A stretch of 64,000 nt of DNA from Entrophospora sp. SA101. Taxonomy: Eukaryota; Glomeromycota; Glomeromycetes; Entrophosporales; Entrophosporaceae. Each line of letters begins with the position of its first letter. Within the stretch, counting starts at the first letter, position 1. Position numbers and translations under genes: made by a program. The DNA is taken from NCBI GenBank assembly GCA_958430865.1, contig CAUDNR010001446.1:62001-126000 (forward strand). The letters run 5' to 3'. The notes below the pieces were generated by a model. That model was not told the origin of the DNA and did not search any database. It saw only the letters and a list, made by a program, of their open reading frames with translations. Of this stretch, positions 1 to 12,799 are shown in pieces.

Positions 1-1195
1 AAAACATCCAATTAAATACTTTTATTTTATAACTAGGGGGTAAATATTATTATAAATTAATATTAACTTTTACAACACAAAATAAATCATCATCTAATTA
101 AATAATTTTATTTTTTATTTCTTTACTATAACCAGAGGGTAGGCATCATATTCTAAACTTTTACAACAAAATAAAACATCATCTAATTAAATAAATTTAT
201 TTTTTATTTCTTTATAATAACCAGGGTGTAAGTATTGTATTATAAATTCAACTTTTACAACACAAACTAAACATCATCTAGTTAAATAAATTTATTTTTC
301 ATTTCTTTATAATAACCAGTGGGTAAGCATTGTATTATAAATCAACTTTTACAACACAAAATAAAACATCATCTAATTAAATAAATTTATTTTCATTTCT
401 TTATAATAACCAGGGGGTAAGTATTGTATTATAAATCAACTTTTACAACACAAAATAAAACATCATCTAATTAAATAATTTTATTTTTTGTTTCTTTATA
501 ATAACAAGATTGTAAGTATTGTATTATAAATCAAACTTTTACAACACAAAATAAAACATCATCTATTTAAATGAATTTATTTTTTATTTCTTTATAATAA
601 CCAGATGGCAAGTATTGTATTATAAATTCAACTTTTACAACACAAAATAAAACATCATCTAATTAAATAATTTTTTTTTTATTTCTTTATAATAACCAGA
701 TTGTAAGTATTGTATTATAAATTCAACTTTTACAACACAAAATAAAAACATCATTTAATTAAATAAATTTAATTTTTATTTCTTTATAATAACCAGCTTG
801 TAAGTATTGTATTATAAATCAACTTTTACAACAACACAAAATAAAACATCATCTAATTAAATAAATTTAATTTTTATTTCTTTATTGTATTCTAAATTCA
901 ACTTTTACAACACAAATAAAAACATCATCTAATTAAATAATTTTATTTTTATTTCTTTATAATAACCAGATTGTAAGTATTGTATTATTAATTCAACTTT
1001 TACAACACAAAATAAAAACATCATCTAATTAAATAAATTTATTTTTTATTTCTTTATAATAACCAGGGGGTAAGTATTGTATTATAAATTCATCTTTTAC
1101 TACACAAAATAAAACATCATCTATTTAAATGAATTTATTTTTTATTTCTTTATAATAACCAGAGTGTAAGTATTGTATTATAAATTCATCTTTTT
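1..1195. repeat. Tandem minisatellite array, unit about 95 bp, about 13 copies
   Basis: The same AT-rich unit recurs head to tail. Each unit carries acatcatctaattaaat, then a T-rich stretch with tttctttataataaccag, a variable G-rich triplet with gtaagtattgtattata, and cttttacaacacaaaat. Unit starts near 363, 457, 553 and 649 give periods of 94 to 96 bp. Units differ by point changes and small indels, and the copy near 850-930 is shortened. The array runs off the left edge and stops about 100 bp before the first kinase coding frame. Confidence 0.95.
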
Positions 1196-1295
1196 TATAA
1201 TTTTGGCTTAGAATGAATACCTATTTTATTATGTTGAAAAATAAATGCTATTTTATTTTTAATTTTTTATAATGAAAAAAATATTATTGATATAA

Positions 1296-2689
1296 TTAGA
1301 TATTCATAATGAAAGAAAAGAAAAATATGGAATCTGTTCTGTTTGTGTAAGACATAATACTAATTACCAGTGGTGTCAATCATGTGATCCTAAATTGTTA
1401 GCTCAAAGTTGGACTAGCAGTGGTGATGAAAAATTAGATGAAATAATTAGAAATACACAGCTTAAAGCAAAAGGATTTGATAGTTATCATTATCTCGAAT
1501 GGATCCCTTATGACCAACTCACAATTAAAGAAGTAATAGGTGAAGGTGGTTTTGCAATTGTATATAAGGGTAGCTGGTCAAATGGACCTAGGTATACTAA
1601 CAGAAATACAAGATATTATTTAGAAGGTGGTCATGTAGCATTAAAAAAGTTTAAAAATATAAACTCTCAAAATATTTCTGAAGAGTTTTTAAATGAGGTA
1701 AATAATTTGATATAATTGACAATTAATGATTTTCAAATAATATATTAAAATTTTATTAATTTTCACAAAAGGTTCAAAATTATATTAAATGTATAGGACC
1801 TGGTCATCAGAATATTGTTAGTATTTATGGTATTTCACAAGATCCAGATACAAAAGGATACATTTTAGTAATAAGATATGCAAGCAATGGAAGTTTTAAA
1901 AATTATATAAAATCAAACTATATAGGATGGGATCATAAAATTAGAATACTTTATAATATTATTTCAGGTTTAAGCAACTTTCATCAAGAAAGACTTATGC
2001 ATTGTGATCTTCACAGTGGTAATATACTATATTTTAAATATTTAAACCAGGTAAAGATTGCAGATTTAGGGCTATCAGGCCCAACTAATCAAGAACCATC
2101 AAGTAAAAATGGTATATTTGGAGTACTTCCATATGTTGCACCAGAAGTTTTAAATAAGAAACCTTACACACAAAAATCTGACATCTATAGCTTTGGGATT
2201 TTAATGTCAGAAACATCAACACATCAACAACCATTCAAAGATCAACCACATGATCTAGATCTTGCTTGTAGGATCTGTAGTGGCTTAAGGCCTAGTTTTT
2301 CAGATAATACTCCAGAATGTTATATTAAGTTAGCATACAGATGCACAGATGCTGATCCTGAAAAAAGACCAACAGCAAATGAAATTTTAGAAATTATTAC
2401 TTTTTGGAAAGATGCTATTTATGAATCAAATAGGCCTAATTATTCTGAAGAGCAGCTTGATGAATCAAAAAAAATAAGAAAAATATTCAAGGAAGCAGAT
2501 AAAAAGCCCTTTAATCCTTCAACAATTACAGCAACTGTTCATCCAAGTGCTATTTATACAAGTAGATTATTGAATTTTGCAAATCTTCCTCAACCTGTAA
2601 ACCCCAATAAAGTTACAATTATTAGCAATAATAATGGTAATTATCATCAATTATTTGATTATTATCTTAAAATTCAATATCAGCATTAA
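1296..2689 (+). CDS. TKL-type protein kinase (5' end not resolved)
   Basis: Joining 1296-1697 and 1772-2689 gives a protein kinase of the TKL-like type common in arbuscular mycorrhizal fungi. The intron (1698-1771) has a GTAAAT donor and AAAAG acceptor and keeps frame. A short Cys motif (CSVC..WCQSC) precedes the kinase domain, as is usual for these proteins. Then come EWIPYDQL, the glycine-rich loop GEGGFAIVYKG, the VALKKF lysine, the catalytic loop HCDLHSGN, the metal-binding ADLGL (DLG instead of DFG), the APE motif in VAPEVL, and a C-lobe ending near KRPTANEI. The tail has the common AIYTSRLLNF motif. Catalytic residues look intact, so it is probably an active Ser/Thr or dual-specificity kinase. 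No in-frame ATG precedes the Cys motif. The frame opens at 1296 beside a possible TTAG acceptor, so an upstream exon is missing or has been displaced by the tandem array. Confidence 0.8.
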
Positions 2690-5281
2690 TATTATTTTTA
2701 AATAACCATTTTATAGTTTCTCATCTAATTGATTTAGATAATATTAATAATGGTAATTACTTGATTATTGATTTAAATTCAATATCGATACCAATATTAA
2801 TATTAATATTATCTTTATCATATTTATAGATTTTAGTCAAATGAATTTGAATAATAATAATGGTAATTATCAATAACTAACTTTAAAATTAAATATCAAT
2901 TTCAACATTAATTTATTTTTATTATGTTATAAATTATTATATTTATAGATTCTAAACAAAGGGATTTAGATATTTAGATTCATGAATAAATTTTATTTAT
3001 CTGATTATTGAAATTTTTACATTATGCTTTTTATTATTAGGGAGTGTACAAATACCTTTTATTTTTATTTTTTTGTGCTAAATTGAGGCCTTGAAACCAT
3101 GTTTATTTATATAAAATTTAATTAAATATTTACATTTTTTACACATAATCCTAGCCCAATTAACCTATTGTTAATTTAAAGCTGGTTAAATTATCTTACA
3201 GTGCACTTAATTTAGAAAGGGAGTCAGTGTAATAATTCTTTTCGTGCAATGCTCCATTTTTCCAGTTTGCTCATCGTGTTCATGTTTCAGGCCTTTTCAA
3301 ATCAGTTTCATAATATATGTTTGCTTTACAAAATCCTCAAGCCATATGCTCTTCTTGCTTTGGTAAGTCATTCAAAACTTACCTTTAACTAAGCAGTGAA
3401 AGAATTTGTAGTTGTCATTTTGCGTATGTTCCTTTTTATTCTTAAATTAATCGCAAGACTATGCGAAAAATATAATCAATCACCTTGATTTTTCCATTTA
3501 AAATTATTCTGCCCAATACAATAATTGGCCCATCACGCTTTAAACAATTTCCAAAAAAATAAATTGACTTAGGTGCCAAATTCGCCGAGATTTTCTTACG
3601 AACATGCAAGCACATTATTCATTGCTATAGAATTTTTTCCACAAGAGGAAAAACTTCATACACGTAAGAAGTCTCAGACAAGTGTGGAATTTCAAAAAGT
3701 CTTTTTTGAGAACGGTGCGATTCAGTCACACTCTCAGAAATTAAATTACATCATCATATCTTTGTAGAGATTAGCTAGGAATATTGAGAATAACTGTGAT
3801 ATTTTTAAATACGTAAACTCTAAAGTAATTTTCAACATCTACAATAAATTTCCAATACTCAAATGTTAACATTTGTTTTTTTTCGAATTTTTTATTGGCA
3901 ATTTTCTTATATTCAATAGTTATGTTACTTTACCTTTGACGTTTCTTAAATTAATATATAATTATAATAGAGGTGAACATGGTTACCTATAGAAGACAAA
4001 ATAAAAACTTGATGTCATTATGTTGACGTAGGGCTAAAATAAGCCAAGTCTAATAAATAAATATCCTTATTTTATTATCGTCCGTCGAATATCAAGTTTT
4101 GTTATCAAAGAATTTTAATTCATAAAAATGTTAGAGACAATTGTTTATTTATTGTAGGGAAGGGAAAATCCTTATTATAATTCTTTATTTGGCATTATTG
4201 TACATACAGAATTCACGCGTGTGAAATTCAAATTAGCCAATCTCATCCCGAAATTTTCACACATTGATTTTTTGGCTCAAGAATATTAATTTGTCTGGTA
4301 GCAGGTTATGTATTTTGGGTAATATTAATATACACAAAAAATATTGACATGATTTGATCGATATTATGTAAATACAACAACGGCAGTTAAAAGATTTTGA
4401 TATCTCTGGTAATGAAATATAATACAAATTTTTTATAAATGAGGCTGATCAAATTTATTACAGGGTGCAATCGAATTATTCATTCTTTAAAATTTGTTGT
4501 CTTTGGTAAATATATATAAAAATTAATGTTTATTTATTTATTGTTTTGTATGATAGAATTAATTCTAAATCATCATCAAACACCATTATATAGACTGCGG
4601 GACAAAGATTTATTGAGATATGATAAAATCAATGAACAGTCGTTCAAATGATGGTGATGAATACCTATTAATAATAAAGAAGAATTTTAAAATTGAAGAA
4701 CCACAAGAAATTCCTTCGCCACAATTATCCAAACCACCCATCACCTCCTCCAATTATTCAAGGTTAGCAAAGAACAAAGGATGAGACGAATAATGTATTA
4801 ATGAAAACAAAGCAATTATTGAGGAATTTAAGAATAATTGGTTAGTATAGTATGGCTCGACGAGGCGATTTATAGTAGCCACAAAAATCTTCAAAAAATA
4901 GGTTCAGGTGGTCCAGAAAAGTTCATAAAGCAATATTTAATAATATCAGGACTTTTGCCTTGAAATCCTATAAATACAGTATAACAAATATGAAATAAGT
5001 TACTAATGATGTGTTTTTGGTTATAGATTAAAAAAAATTTTCAACTAATGATAATAATTGGCTAAATTATTACATAAAGTTGATTATTATCAAAATATTA
5101 TTCATTTCTAAGAATGAAGGTACACTGTGTCTTATTTCAACGAATATAATTAAATTCTTGTTTGAATGAAATTTTCTTATATTTGTTGTATATAGCAAAA
5201 TTATACTGTATATTTAAATTATTTCCTACTTCGATTTTCTCCATTAACTAATAATTATAATACCATCAAGAATTTTAAAAA
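2690..5281. other. Intergenic, no supported gene
   Basis: This is AT-rich sequence without a convincing coding region. A 54-codon ATG frame at 4620-4784 has a Pro/Ser-rich end (QEIPSPQLSKPP), but no homology was recognised. A short motif (gaaattcaaattagccaatc, near 4224-4243) resembles one at about 15366-15385 in the arm. Confidence 0.5.
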
Positions 5282-5864
5282 TTGAATTCAACACTTGGAT
5301 CAATAAACAATTTACTTTGCTTTTTGCAAGTTGGATTGATAGAAAAAGTCCACCATGTATCTCATTCATGGAAGTCAAATATGAATTCAAACTTCTATAT
5401 CGTAGTAGCAGGGATGGTTTAAATACTGCTATATTTCATCAACAATGTGGTAATATCAACAAAACTCTTGTAGTTGGCAAAATACAAAATTCATAGTTGA
5501 TGGTTATAATATCCACTTGATTGGATATGAATATAAAAATGCAACAGAAAGTTTTATATTTAATATAAGTGATAGGAAAGAAGACATCAATACTGCTCAA
5601 TTCAGTTATATTATCAAGAAAAAAAGTATGTTTACAGTTCAATGTTCTTTTATTAGTTTACCTTTATTTGGTTTTCATGATGTATGGTTTTGTATAAATG
5701 GCAGGGTTGGTTGTAACCCAATGACTTATAAAAGTATCAATATGACGCGTATTAGTAATTTTGATAAATTAGAAGTTTTTCAACTAATTGATAAAAAAAA
5801 AAGTATTTACAAAGATCATTTATTATTCTTCTTTTCTCCAAAAATTCTTAAAATTTTTAAATAG
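5282..5864 (+). pseudogene. TLDc-domain pseudogene fragment
   Basis: The translated remnants match the C-terminal half of the BTB-BACK-TLDc proteins elsewhere in the window: ASWIDRKSPPC, FKLLYRSSRDGLNTA, NINKTLVVGKIQNS, then after a stop and frame change MIGYEYKNATESFIFNIS, NTAQFSYII and KLEVFQLIDKK. The BTB and BACK parts are absent. There is an in-frame TAG right after KIQNS, and the frame shifts where intact copies read IGGYNPLDWNG. It is therefore a 5'-truncated, decayed copy. It lies outside the visible part of the inverted repeat. Confidence 0.85.
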
Positions 5865-7745
5865 TCTCTAAAAGACACAATTTCAGTTTCTGGCCTTTTT
5901 TGTATTAATGAAACAATAAAAGCAGTTGATTTTGTTGTATTCTTATATAAATAAATAAATTGAAGGGACCAATTTTAAAAGAAAAAAAGTATTCCCTCTT
6001 CCACACACACACACTCTCTCTTTCCTTGATTTCCCCCATTAGTTTTGGTTGCAAAAACTGTTCTGAAGAGTCGAAAGTCAAAACTAAAATTAATAGTTAT
6101 ATGTCAAAAGTCAAAAGTCGAAACCAGTTTTGACTTATAGTGAAACCTACTGACCTTCGCACAGTTTCGAAACTCTATAGTTAGGAAACCAACATTAACC
6201 CATTCGAAATTTTCCAATAAATAAATAATTGGATCTTTTAGATTAATATATTAAATCTAACATGTTGAGTTCAGGTGTTGGATTATCCTTTCAACTATCT
6301 ATCTTTTTAGCAATGACACTTCAAGGATAACAATAAACTTTTCTTTTTTGGATCAATAAAGAAACCACCAATCTTTTGAAGGTATGATGTCTTTGAAAAT
6401 ATACAAGTTCAAATATAATAAGTCAATAACACCAACTACTACATCTTAAAAACAGTGGCTATTATTACTCGAACACTAGATTGTTTGAGATAACATTACT
6501 ACCAACTTATATTATGTTTAAAAAAAATAGAAGGGTTAATGATCAGACATAAGAACTGTTTATTTATTTCATTTCCCTATTCATTTGTTAAAAAAAATTT
6601 AATAACATCAAAAAGCTATAATTAAATGACTAATTATTGTTATACGACCAAAAAGGAAAACAATAAATATATCAAAAACAATTATTATTGTATTGATTGT
6701 TGCCATCTGGTTAGTATTTCTAACTGGTTATAGATAAAAATATTACATACTATTGTTTAAAACGATGGACTATTGTACGCAGCCATCAAAAATATTTTAG
6801 CTGATATTATTAAATGGTTAAATGATGGATGATTGTCCATCTCTAATGGATAATAGAATTTGTAAAAAATGAATTTATATTTTTTTTGATCGAGTTACTT
6901 TCAATCCTTGCTACCTCCAATCCATTGTATGTTTTACAAACAATAATCGATTGTAAACATGCCATTCAGAAAAGTTAAAAGAATTGATAATATTAATTAT
7001 GATCTTTTATTTTTTATAGCCATAAAAGTTTTAGGCTCTAAAAAATTCTAGAAAAATCAGAAAGAAAGATAAAGCTCAATGGTTAAAATTTATCAGAAAA
7101 TATGTTTCATACATGATCTATAAATCCAGAACCTCAAAATGAACGCAGAAAACATACATGGGAACTATTGGAACGTGTAGAAGAAGGAAAATTTGAAGAA
7201 GAGGAACTTCCAAGAATTCAATCATTGTACACTTTGGAATTATAGTTTCAATTTGTCAATAAAAATAAAGAAAAATTATTTTAAAACGTAAAACTTGATT
7301 AGTTTTATCAAGAAAAAAAAATTTTTTTTTATAATGAATCAAGTGGGAATTTCGATTGTGTTAGATTGAGCACGATACACTTCGTGCAGTGAGTATTTTT
7401 AAAAATTTTTTGAAGAAAAAAAATTGTGCACAATTCAAGATCTGAAATCAAATTATAGTATATATCCAGCTTTTTTATAACTTCTTGTTTTACTTCATAT
7501 ACATTATCAAGCAAAATGGTGGAAAGTTTTTGCCTCCCATGTAATTTAAAAGAAAATGAACTTTTGCTTGTGATAAAAAAAGAAAAGGCCCACACTGATA
7601 AATGGAATTTACAAATAAAACTTTTAATTCGGCTTGTTCTTTTTTATTGGTACTTTATCAGCAAAATGACTTAAGGATCGACTTTTAATTGTAATGGTGA
7701 GGATGATGGTTACGCATTATTATTATTATTATTTATTATTATCAT
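5865..7745. other. Intergenic with repeat remnants
   Basis: A (CA)n/(CT)n microsatellite lies at about 6003-6023 and a MITE-like element at 6040-6197. A 41-codon frame (7123-7245) reads as coding (RKHTWELLERVEEGKFEEEE) but has no start and no recognised family, so it may be a gene remnant. An ATT-rich stretch at about 7719-7745 runs up to the visible edge of the left arm. Confidence 0.5.
6040..6197. mobile_element. Degraded hAT-like MITE (family A)
   Basis: The ends (tagttttggttgcaaaaac and aggaaaccaacatta) are diverged forms of the termini at 33641-33817, with the same interior (gaaagtcaaaactaaaatta, gttttgacttatagtgaaacc). Flanking 8-mers no longer match cleanly, which suggests an older insertion. 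Confidence 0.6.
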
Positions 7746-7912
7746 TATTATTCCCGGAACTAAAGAATGATTCTAAACCATTTGCAGGTGCATCTTTACA
7801 TGTTTAAAACACGCATCACGCCTTGTTATACCTCCATATAATTCATAGCTGCAATATTTACATTTGGTACGTTTTTGTTGAAACTTGGACACTTTGCCTA
7901 ATTTTTCAAAAT

Positions 7913-8032
7913 TAGTGTTTGTCGCCAAACTATTTTGAAAAGGCGAAAGTTAAAACTAAATCAAAAGTCAAGGGTCAAGAGTTTTGACTTTCGCCCAGTT
8001 GCAAAACTCTCTAGTTTTGGGAAACAACACTA
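7913..8032. mobile_element. hAT-like MITE (family A), 120 bp
   Basis: The termini are TAGTGTTTGTCGCC and GGGAAACAACACTA. They are flanked by near-identical 8-mers, TTCAAAAT (7905-7912) and TTCCAAAT (8033-8040), as expected for an 8-bp target duplication with one change. The TAGTG end fits the hAT terminal consensus YARNG. There is no coding capacity, so it must have been moved by a transposase encoded elsewhere. Confidence 0.75.
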
Positions 8033-8283
8033 TTCCAAATATTTTTAGAAATCCCCGTCTCCTGCTACACTTTTTATGGAAAAATGCGTTTATTCAAAGA
8101 ATTTTATGCGCAGCAATGCACATATGGATCTGCGAAATTTCCCCAAAATCTTATAATAATTCGCGTGTGTTACATAAAAAATGCGCACATTTTGTTGACC
8201 ATCACCAAAAAAATTTAGTTATATCCTGAAAAACATCAATATAGTATGTTTGTTAATAATAATAATCATAAATTAAATATTAA

Positions 8284-8321
<38 letters not shown>

Positions 8322-8645
8322 TTTTTCTTGGACGAATTTTCTGCACAAATCCTGCTAATATATTATTGGCTATCTTTAATGTACACACGCGCCCGCACTC
8401 AATTTCACACACTGCGCTGTTCACAAAAGGATCGAGAATTTTCGTACCTATTACTATCTCCATATTAATATTAATATTAATATGCGAAATTACTATTTAA
8501 AACTCCAAGATTAATCTAGACAATATGCACAATTACAAAAAAAATTATTATTTCCTGATTTGGAGAAGATGATTTCATTGGCGTTGAAAATATAAATATC
8601 TTGCTTTCTCTATTCTCTTTTTAAAAAAAAAAATAAAAAAAAAAA

Positions 8646-10469
8646 ATGATACTGCAAGACTTAATCAAAAAAAGGCGTAAAACCGAATCAAAATTGATTT
8701 TGTATTTACGACGTTATGTTATTCTTGTATTATTTTCAATGTTGATTCTTTTCTTTGTGATATTGTTGATGAGGGTGATTAATGAAAAGCCTTCTATTAG
8801 TATTAATTTTACACCAATTGATAGTTTACCCGTCCCAAGTAAATAGTTTTTTTTTGTATTAAAAACCAAAATTAAACAATATGTTTCTAATATCAAAACC
8901 ACAAATAAATACAGACATCTATTTATCACATTATGGAGTATTTAATATCACTTGTATGTACAAAGTTGTTTCAAAACCTCTGGGTAAGAAGTTTTCGTGA
9001 TTGTTTTATTATTTTATTATTATTTTATTATATCTGACTCGTACAAAATGTTCAAAAGAAAGTTGTGATCAGTACGTTACACAACCAATAGAAACCAATC
9101 ATATTCTTCGTCCTTATATTGGAACATTTTTACCAAAAGAAATGAATTTGAGCGGGGCTAACGGTCAAGGAGCGAATCTTGTTTATCTTTCAATAGATGT
9201 CGGGAATAATTACACTTTCAGGAACGATATCGATGTTGTGGATCGTCCCACTCGCGCTCTTAAGAGAATGATGCTAATGCAGGTGTTAGATTCAGGTAAA
9301 GTTTTTCATAAAATTGGTTGATTATATCTTGATGTTTTGATAATAATAACGTGGCCATTTGATAAATAGAGGATGATCCAATGAATAAGAATTTTTTCTA
9401 TAACAAAACGGCGTCCTCATTTGAGAAATCGCTTTTTCATATGAATAGTTATTATTTATCAGGAAATATTGTACGTATCATCGTTTTAGCAAACTGACAA
9501 CTTTTACCAATAAATTATTATTAAAAAATCAATAGATGTATATTTTAGGATACTATAGAAAAACCAGACGCACGATGACCAATTCAGTCTTTAATTACAT
9601 TGGTTTCCCGCAAACATACGATTCCCAAAATTTTATCGAGTCAGAAATACGTAAATATATTTGTTTTAAAAAATTATATTGCGTATTTTATCATGTGTGC
9701 GTATTGAGCCTTTTTAAATACTGATGTATTGATTAATAACCACAGAGGTGTCGACCGTGACAAATAACCAGTCTATCATAACAGTAGCTATTACTCCACA
9801 AAACTTTATCGTACAAGAGGAAGTAGAACAAAGGTAAAACCAATTTGAATGAGTCCATTTTGCTAATATATTATTAACACAATTTTACAAATAAATAATC
9901 ATAACATATAATAGGAACAGTACTGTAAGTAATAATATTTATTTAAGACCTCAGTTTTTGAAAATCTGTCATACACAAATAGTAATCAAAGTTCCAATAA
10001 ATAGCTTATATCCATAATAGCAAATTTTTTTGCTTACTATACTGCTATTGTGGCTTTCTATGCATTTTTATTTGGTAAGTTGGCTTTTTTTTTTTTTAGA
10101 GTCAAATCATTGCGATTTTACAATTTGTTCATTTATTTTAAAAAATTCAAATTCTCAGGAGTTGATTTAATCTCTCCATGGGGTTCCGTGCATAACGGAT
10201 GCTGTGGATTCAAAAAACTCAAAATGAGAACAGAAGAAAGCCTTTTACCACTTGTGAATGATGACACAGGAAAACACGAGGATAATTTAGAACTCCCACA
10301 AAAAGTTGAACATTTGAAAAAATTTGAATTCTTTCTTAAAGATTATATCGTTGACACTTCATTACTAGAATCCATTAAGCAACAATCAAGTCAAAGGCAG
10401 GAGCAGCAAGAACAAGAAGAGCCACTACAATACCATAACAACACGAGCATGACAAGTCAAAATGGATAA
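8646..10469 (+). CDS. Two-pass membrane protein, nine exons, 397 aa (left-arm copy)
   Basis: Exons 8646-8838, 8915-8983, 9059-9295, 9370-9470, 9536-9650, 9746-9833, 9915-9924, 10005-10074 and 10159-10469 join in frame with GT-AG borders to 398 codons including the stop. Exon 7 is only 10 nt. The start is the ATG before a basic cytoplasmic tail (KKRRKTESK). Transmembrane segment 1 is at about residues 24-43 and segment 2 at about 272-294. The loop between them (about 228 residues) has several N-glycosylation motifs (NFT, NIT, NYT, NKT), which suggests it faces the cell exterior or a lumen. Segment 2 is followed by DLISPWGSVHNGCCG and a Gln/Glu-rich C-terminal tail. I do not recognise the family. 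The conserved-looking loop and clean splice borders argue for a real gene. Identical copies lie at 61277-63100 and 41745-43568. Confidence 0.8.
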
Positions 10470-10788
10470 AGGATCTTGATGAATGAATAATTGATATTAG
10501 CAATTAATGATTAAGTTGACGAGATTAGTGAATTGTGTGGATTTGGTGGACGATAAATTATCGGAGTTTGATTTTTATATACATATTATTATTTTTTATT
10601 TATTAATTGTTTTTAAAATAATAAGATTAAATTTTACGACATATAGTAAAGATTATTAAAAATCCTTTAATTATGAATTTTATCTCTCTGCTCGTTTTTT
10701 ATCTTTTATACAATAATATTAAATCAAACTACGCATTCATTCTTCAAATAACAATTTTATTGAAATAAACAAACTATTAATCAAATGA
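10470..10788. other. Short intergenic 3' region
   Basis: AT-rich sequence follows the membrane-protein stop. No further gene or conserved element was recognised. Confidence 0.5.
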
Positions 10789-11249
10789 TTACATGACATC
10801 ATATCCCAAATACTCAATAAAATTATACATCCACTCGAAGGTATGCACAACAGATATAAAGTTGTAATTATCCCCTTTAATTTCAACATGGTAATTAAAG
10901 ATGCTTTTCAACTTGAAGCAAAAATACTTGAGAAGAAAAGTGACATCTCCTTGTCTTTCAAATGCAAGCAAGTTACCCTTTCTGCACATTTACATTCCGC
11001 CACGATATTGTGAGCTGACATTTACTTTATATTATAAAAATGGATTAGTATGGTTTTATCAATTATCATATTTTCTAGCTATCCTTTAAAAATTCTTATA
11101 TGGTCCATGCAACTAGAATTTTTTCTCCTTGGCCCATTACTAATTTCTCCATAGTAATAGAAAGTCTCCCAAATCAAGAATTCCTCTAACATATACCTGG
11201 CTTTTTTTTATGGGCCGTCTGCACTGTTATTCCTTTCCTTAGTTGCCAT
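10789..11249 (-). pseudogene. Coding-like relic, family not recognised
   Basis: Read on the minus strand, ATG at 11249 opens MATKERNNSADGP, then a stop, then in the same frame RYMLEEFLIWETFYYYGEI and further residues up to another stop. A different frame downstream (10789-10989) stays open for 66 codons and ends EWMYNFIEYLGYDVM. The amino-acid make-up is protein-like, but stops and frame changes interrupt it. It could be a decayed gene or a gene with introns I did not resolve. The third copy at 41170 onward keeps only the downstream part. Confidence 0.2.
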
Positions 11250-12014
11250 AAAATTTATGAAGAATTAACCGTAAGAAATTACAAAATAAACAGAAAATGA
11301 TTATTAAAAAGATTATTTTTCGAGTACGTTTGAATTTTTTTAAAAAATTTTTTTCGGGAATGCTGTGAGTGATTCGTGTTTTCAAGGTTGTATGAGCTTA
11401 AGATAATTATAGATTTTTTTTCTTATTCATTAATTTAATATGCAAAGATAATAAATTAATAAGTCTTTTTTTCCTAATAGAGAGATTGGGTGCCCGTAAT
11501 CAATCGAAACTTTGGAGAATGTGATATTTATTATACCTTTGGGCGAAACTAAAATTTGATTTATCAAAAGTAAAAGTTTCAGCATATATAAAATATGTGG
11601 ATAACAAAAATTATGATACGGTAAACGATTTTCCAAATTTGCTTAAATATTCAGCATTTTGGCATTAACCCGTTTTAGTTTGTCGAAAGTCTATTACTAT
11701 ACCTTCGCCCACAAGTATAATACTTATCAATTAATTTAAACAGGAAATGACTGCTGGAATGAAAGCACAATTATCCCATAAATCGTATGCCGTTGACTTC
11801 ACTTTCGAATACAATTTTATCATTATGAGCGAAAAATTAAATCGTTTGCGTAGGAATTATTAATAAACATATAGCAATAAGTATGACTGAATGAAGATCT
11901 AATTCAATTATTTATAAACGAATTGTAAGAAAAAAAATTTTAATTGCTTAAAGCATTATTGAAAATTAAAAATTCTTATTTATTTGCAGGAAAAGAAGAT
12001 GGTGTCATTGTAGC
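11250..12014. other. Intergenic, no supported gene
   Basis: AT-rich sequence. Small open frames here have neither start context nor recognisable motifs. The base at 11696 corresponds to the first base after the N gap (40016). Confidence 0.5.
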
Positions 12015-12450
12015 TTGAAGTTCTATGGTTTATACAACAAGGGTAGTTTTACGAGCAAGAGAATTTTATTATTTTATGGAAGATTTCGCCCGTGGGTCAC
12101 GTGGATTGTTGACCTGACCCTTTCAAAACTCTTGAGCACGAGATTGCTTTTATTATGGGAATTTTTTTTGATAAATGGTAAAGCATTTACAATATATAAA
12201 ATTATCATGTAAAAAGTAACTTTAGTAAATAAGATTATTTGATTTTAGGTAGATTTTTAGATGAAAAATACGGTAACTAATCAGACTTTTCAAACAATAT
12301 GTAGATAATATTTGAGGTGAAGTAATGGCTGTCTTTTTGGATGGTAAACAAAAAATTTGGCAATGATAGTAAAGCTATTCTTTTATATTTAGAAGAAATA
12401 AATCCTATTATGATGGATTTTGAAAGACATCATGAAACTTGATTTAACGA
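12015..12450 (+). pseudogene. Glutathione S-transferase-like pseudogene (left arm)
   Basis: Two segments resemble a GST N-terminal thioredoxin-like domain: LKFYGLYNKGSFTSKRILL (from 12015), like the strand and helix around the glutathione site, and NDSKAILLYLEEINP (12362-12406), like the ESRAI..YL motif. They lie in different frames, and stops intervene. Downstream, toward about 12780, short strings such as HLPDLN and YQLANSLG might be remains of the C-terminal domain. No ATG start is present. The family call rests on motif resemblance only. Confidence 0.4.
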
Positions 12451-12799
12451 TAAGGTAATTTACATGTTAATAATGTTTGTTTTTTTATATTCTTTGATTT
12501 ATTTTATTTGCAAGTAGAGTATGTTATTTGTAATCTTTAAAGTTAGTAACAAATGCATACAAATTGGTTCACCTACCCGACTTAAATTGAAATGATGGAG
12601 AAATATTTTACCAATTAGCAAACTCACTAGGATTACTTGTATAATTATTCCATTTATAAAAAAGATATGGATACAATTGATTTAAAATTCATTGATTCAA
12701 TATTGCAATGATCAAAGATTAACCCTTGTTAACTGGGGTTATTTATCAAAGTTTTTGGCTGGTTTCGACTTCTAAAATTATGTTAATAAGATAATAAGT

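Noticed and set aside
1..1195. CRISPR-like repeat array
   Set aside because: The whole 95-bp unit repeats with gradual divergence. There are no unique spacers, no cas genes, and the surroundings are eukaryotic.
3573..3767. 64-codon frame with SYEHASTLFIAIEFF
   Set aside because: No recognised motif and AT-rich chance composition.
4620..4784. 54-codon ATG frame with a Pro/Ser-rich end
   Set aside because: No homology, no splice context and no neighbouring coding signal. It may be chance or a fragment.
8246..8500. Open frames on both strands with YIYIYI runs
   Set aside because: They are translations of a (TA)n tract with no coding support.
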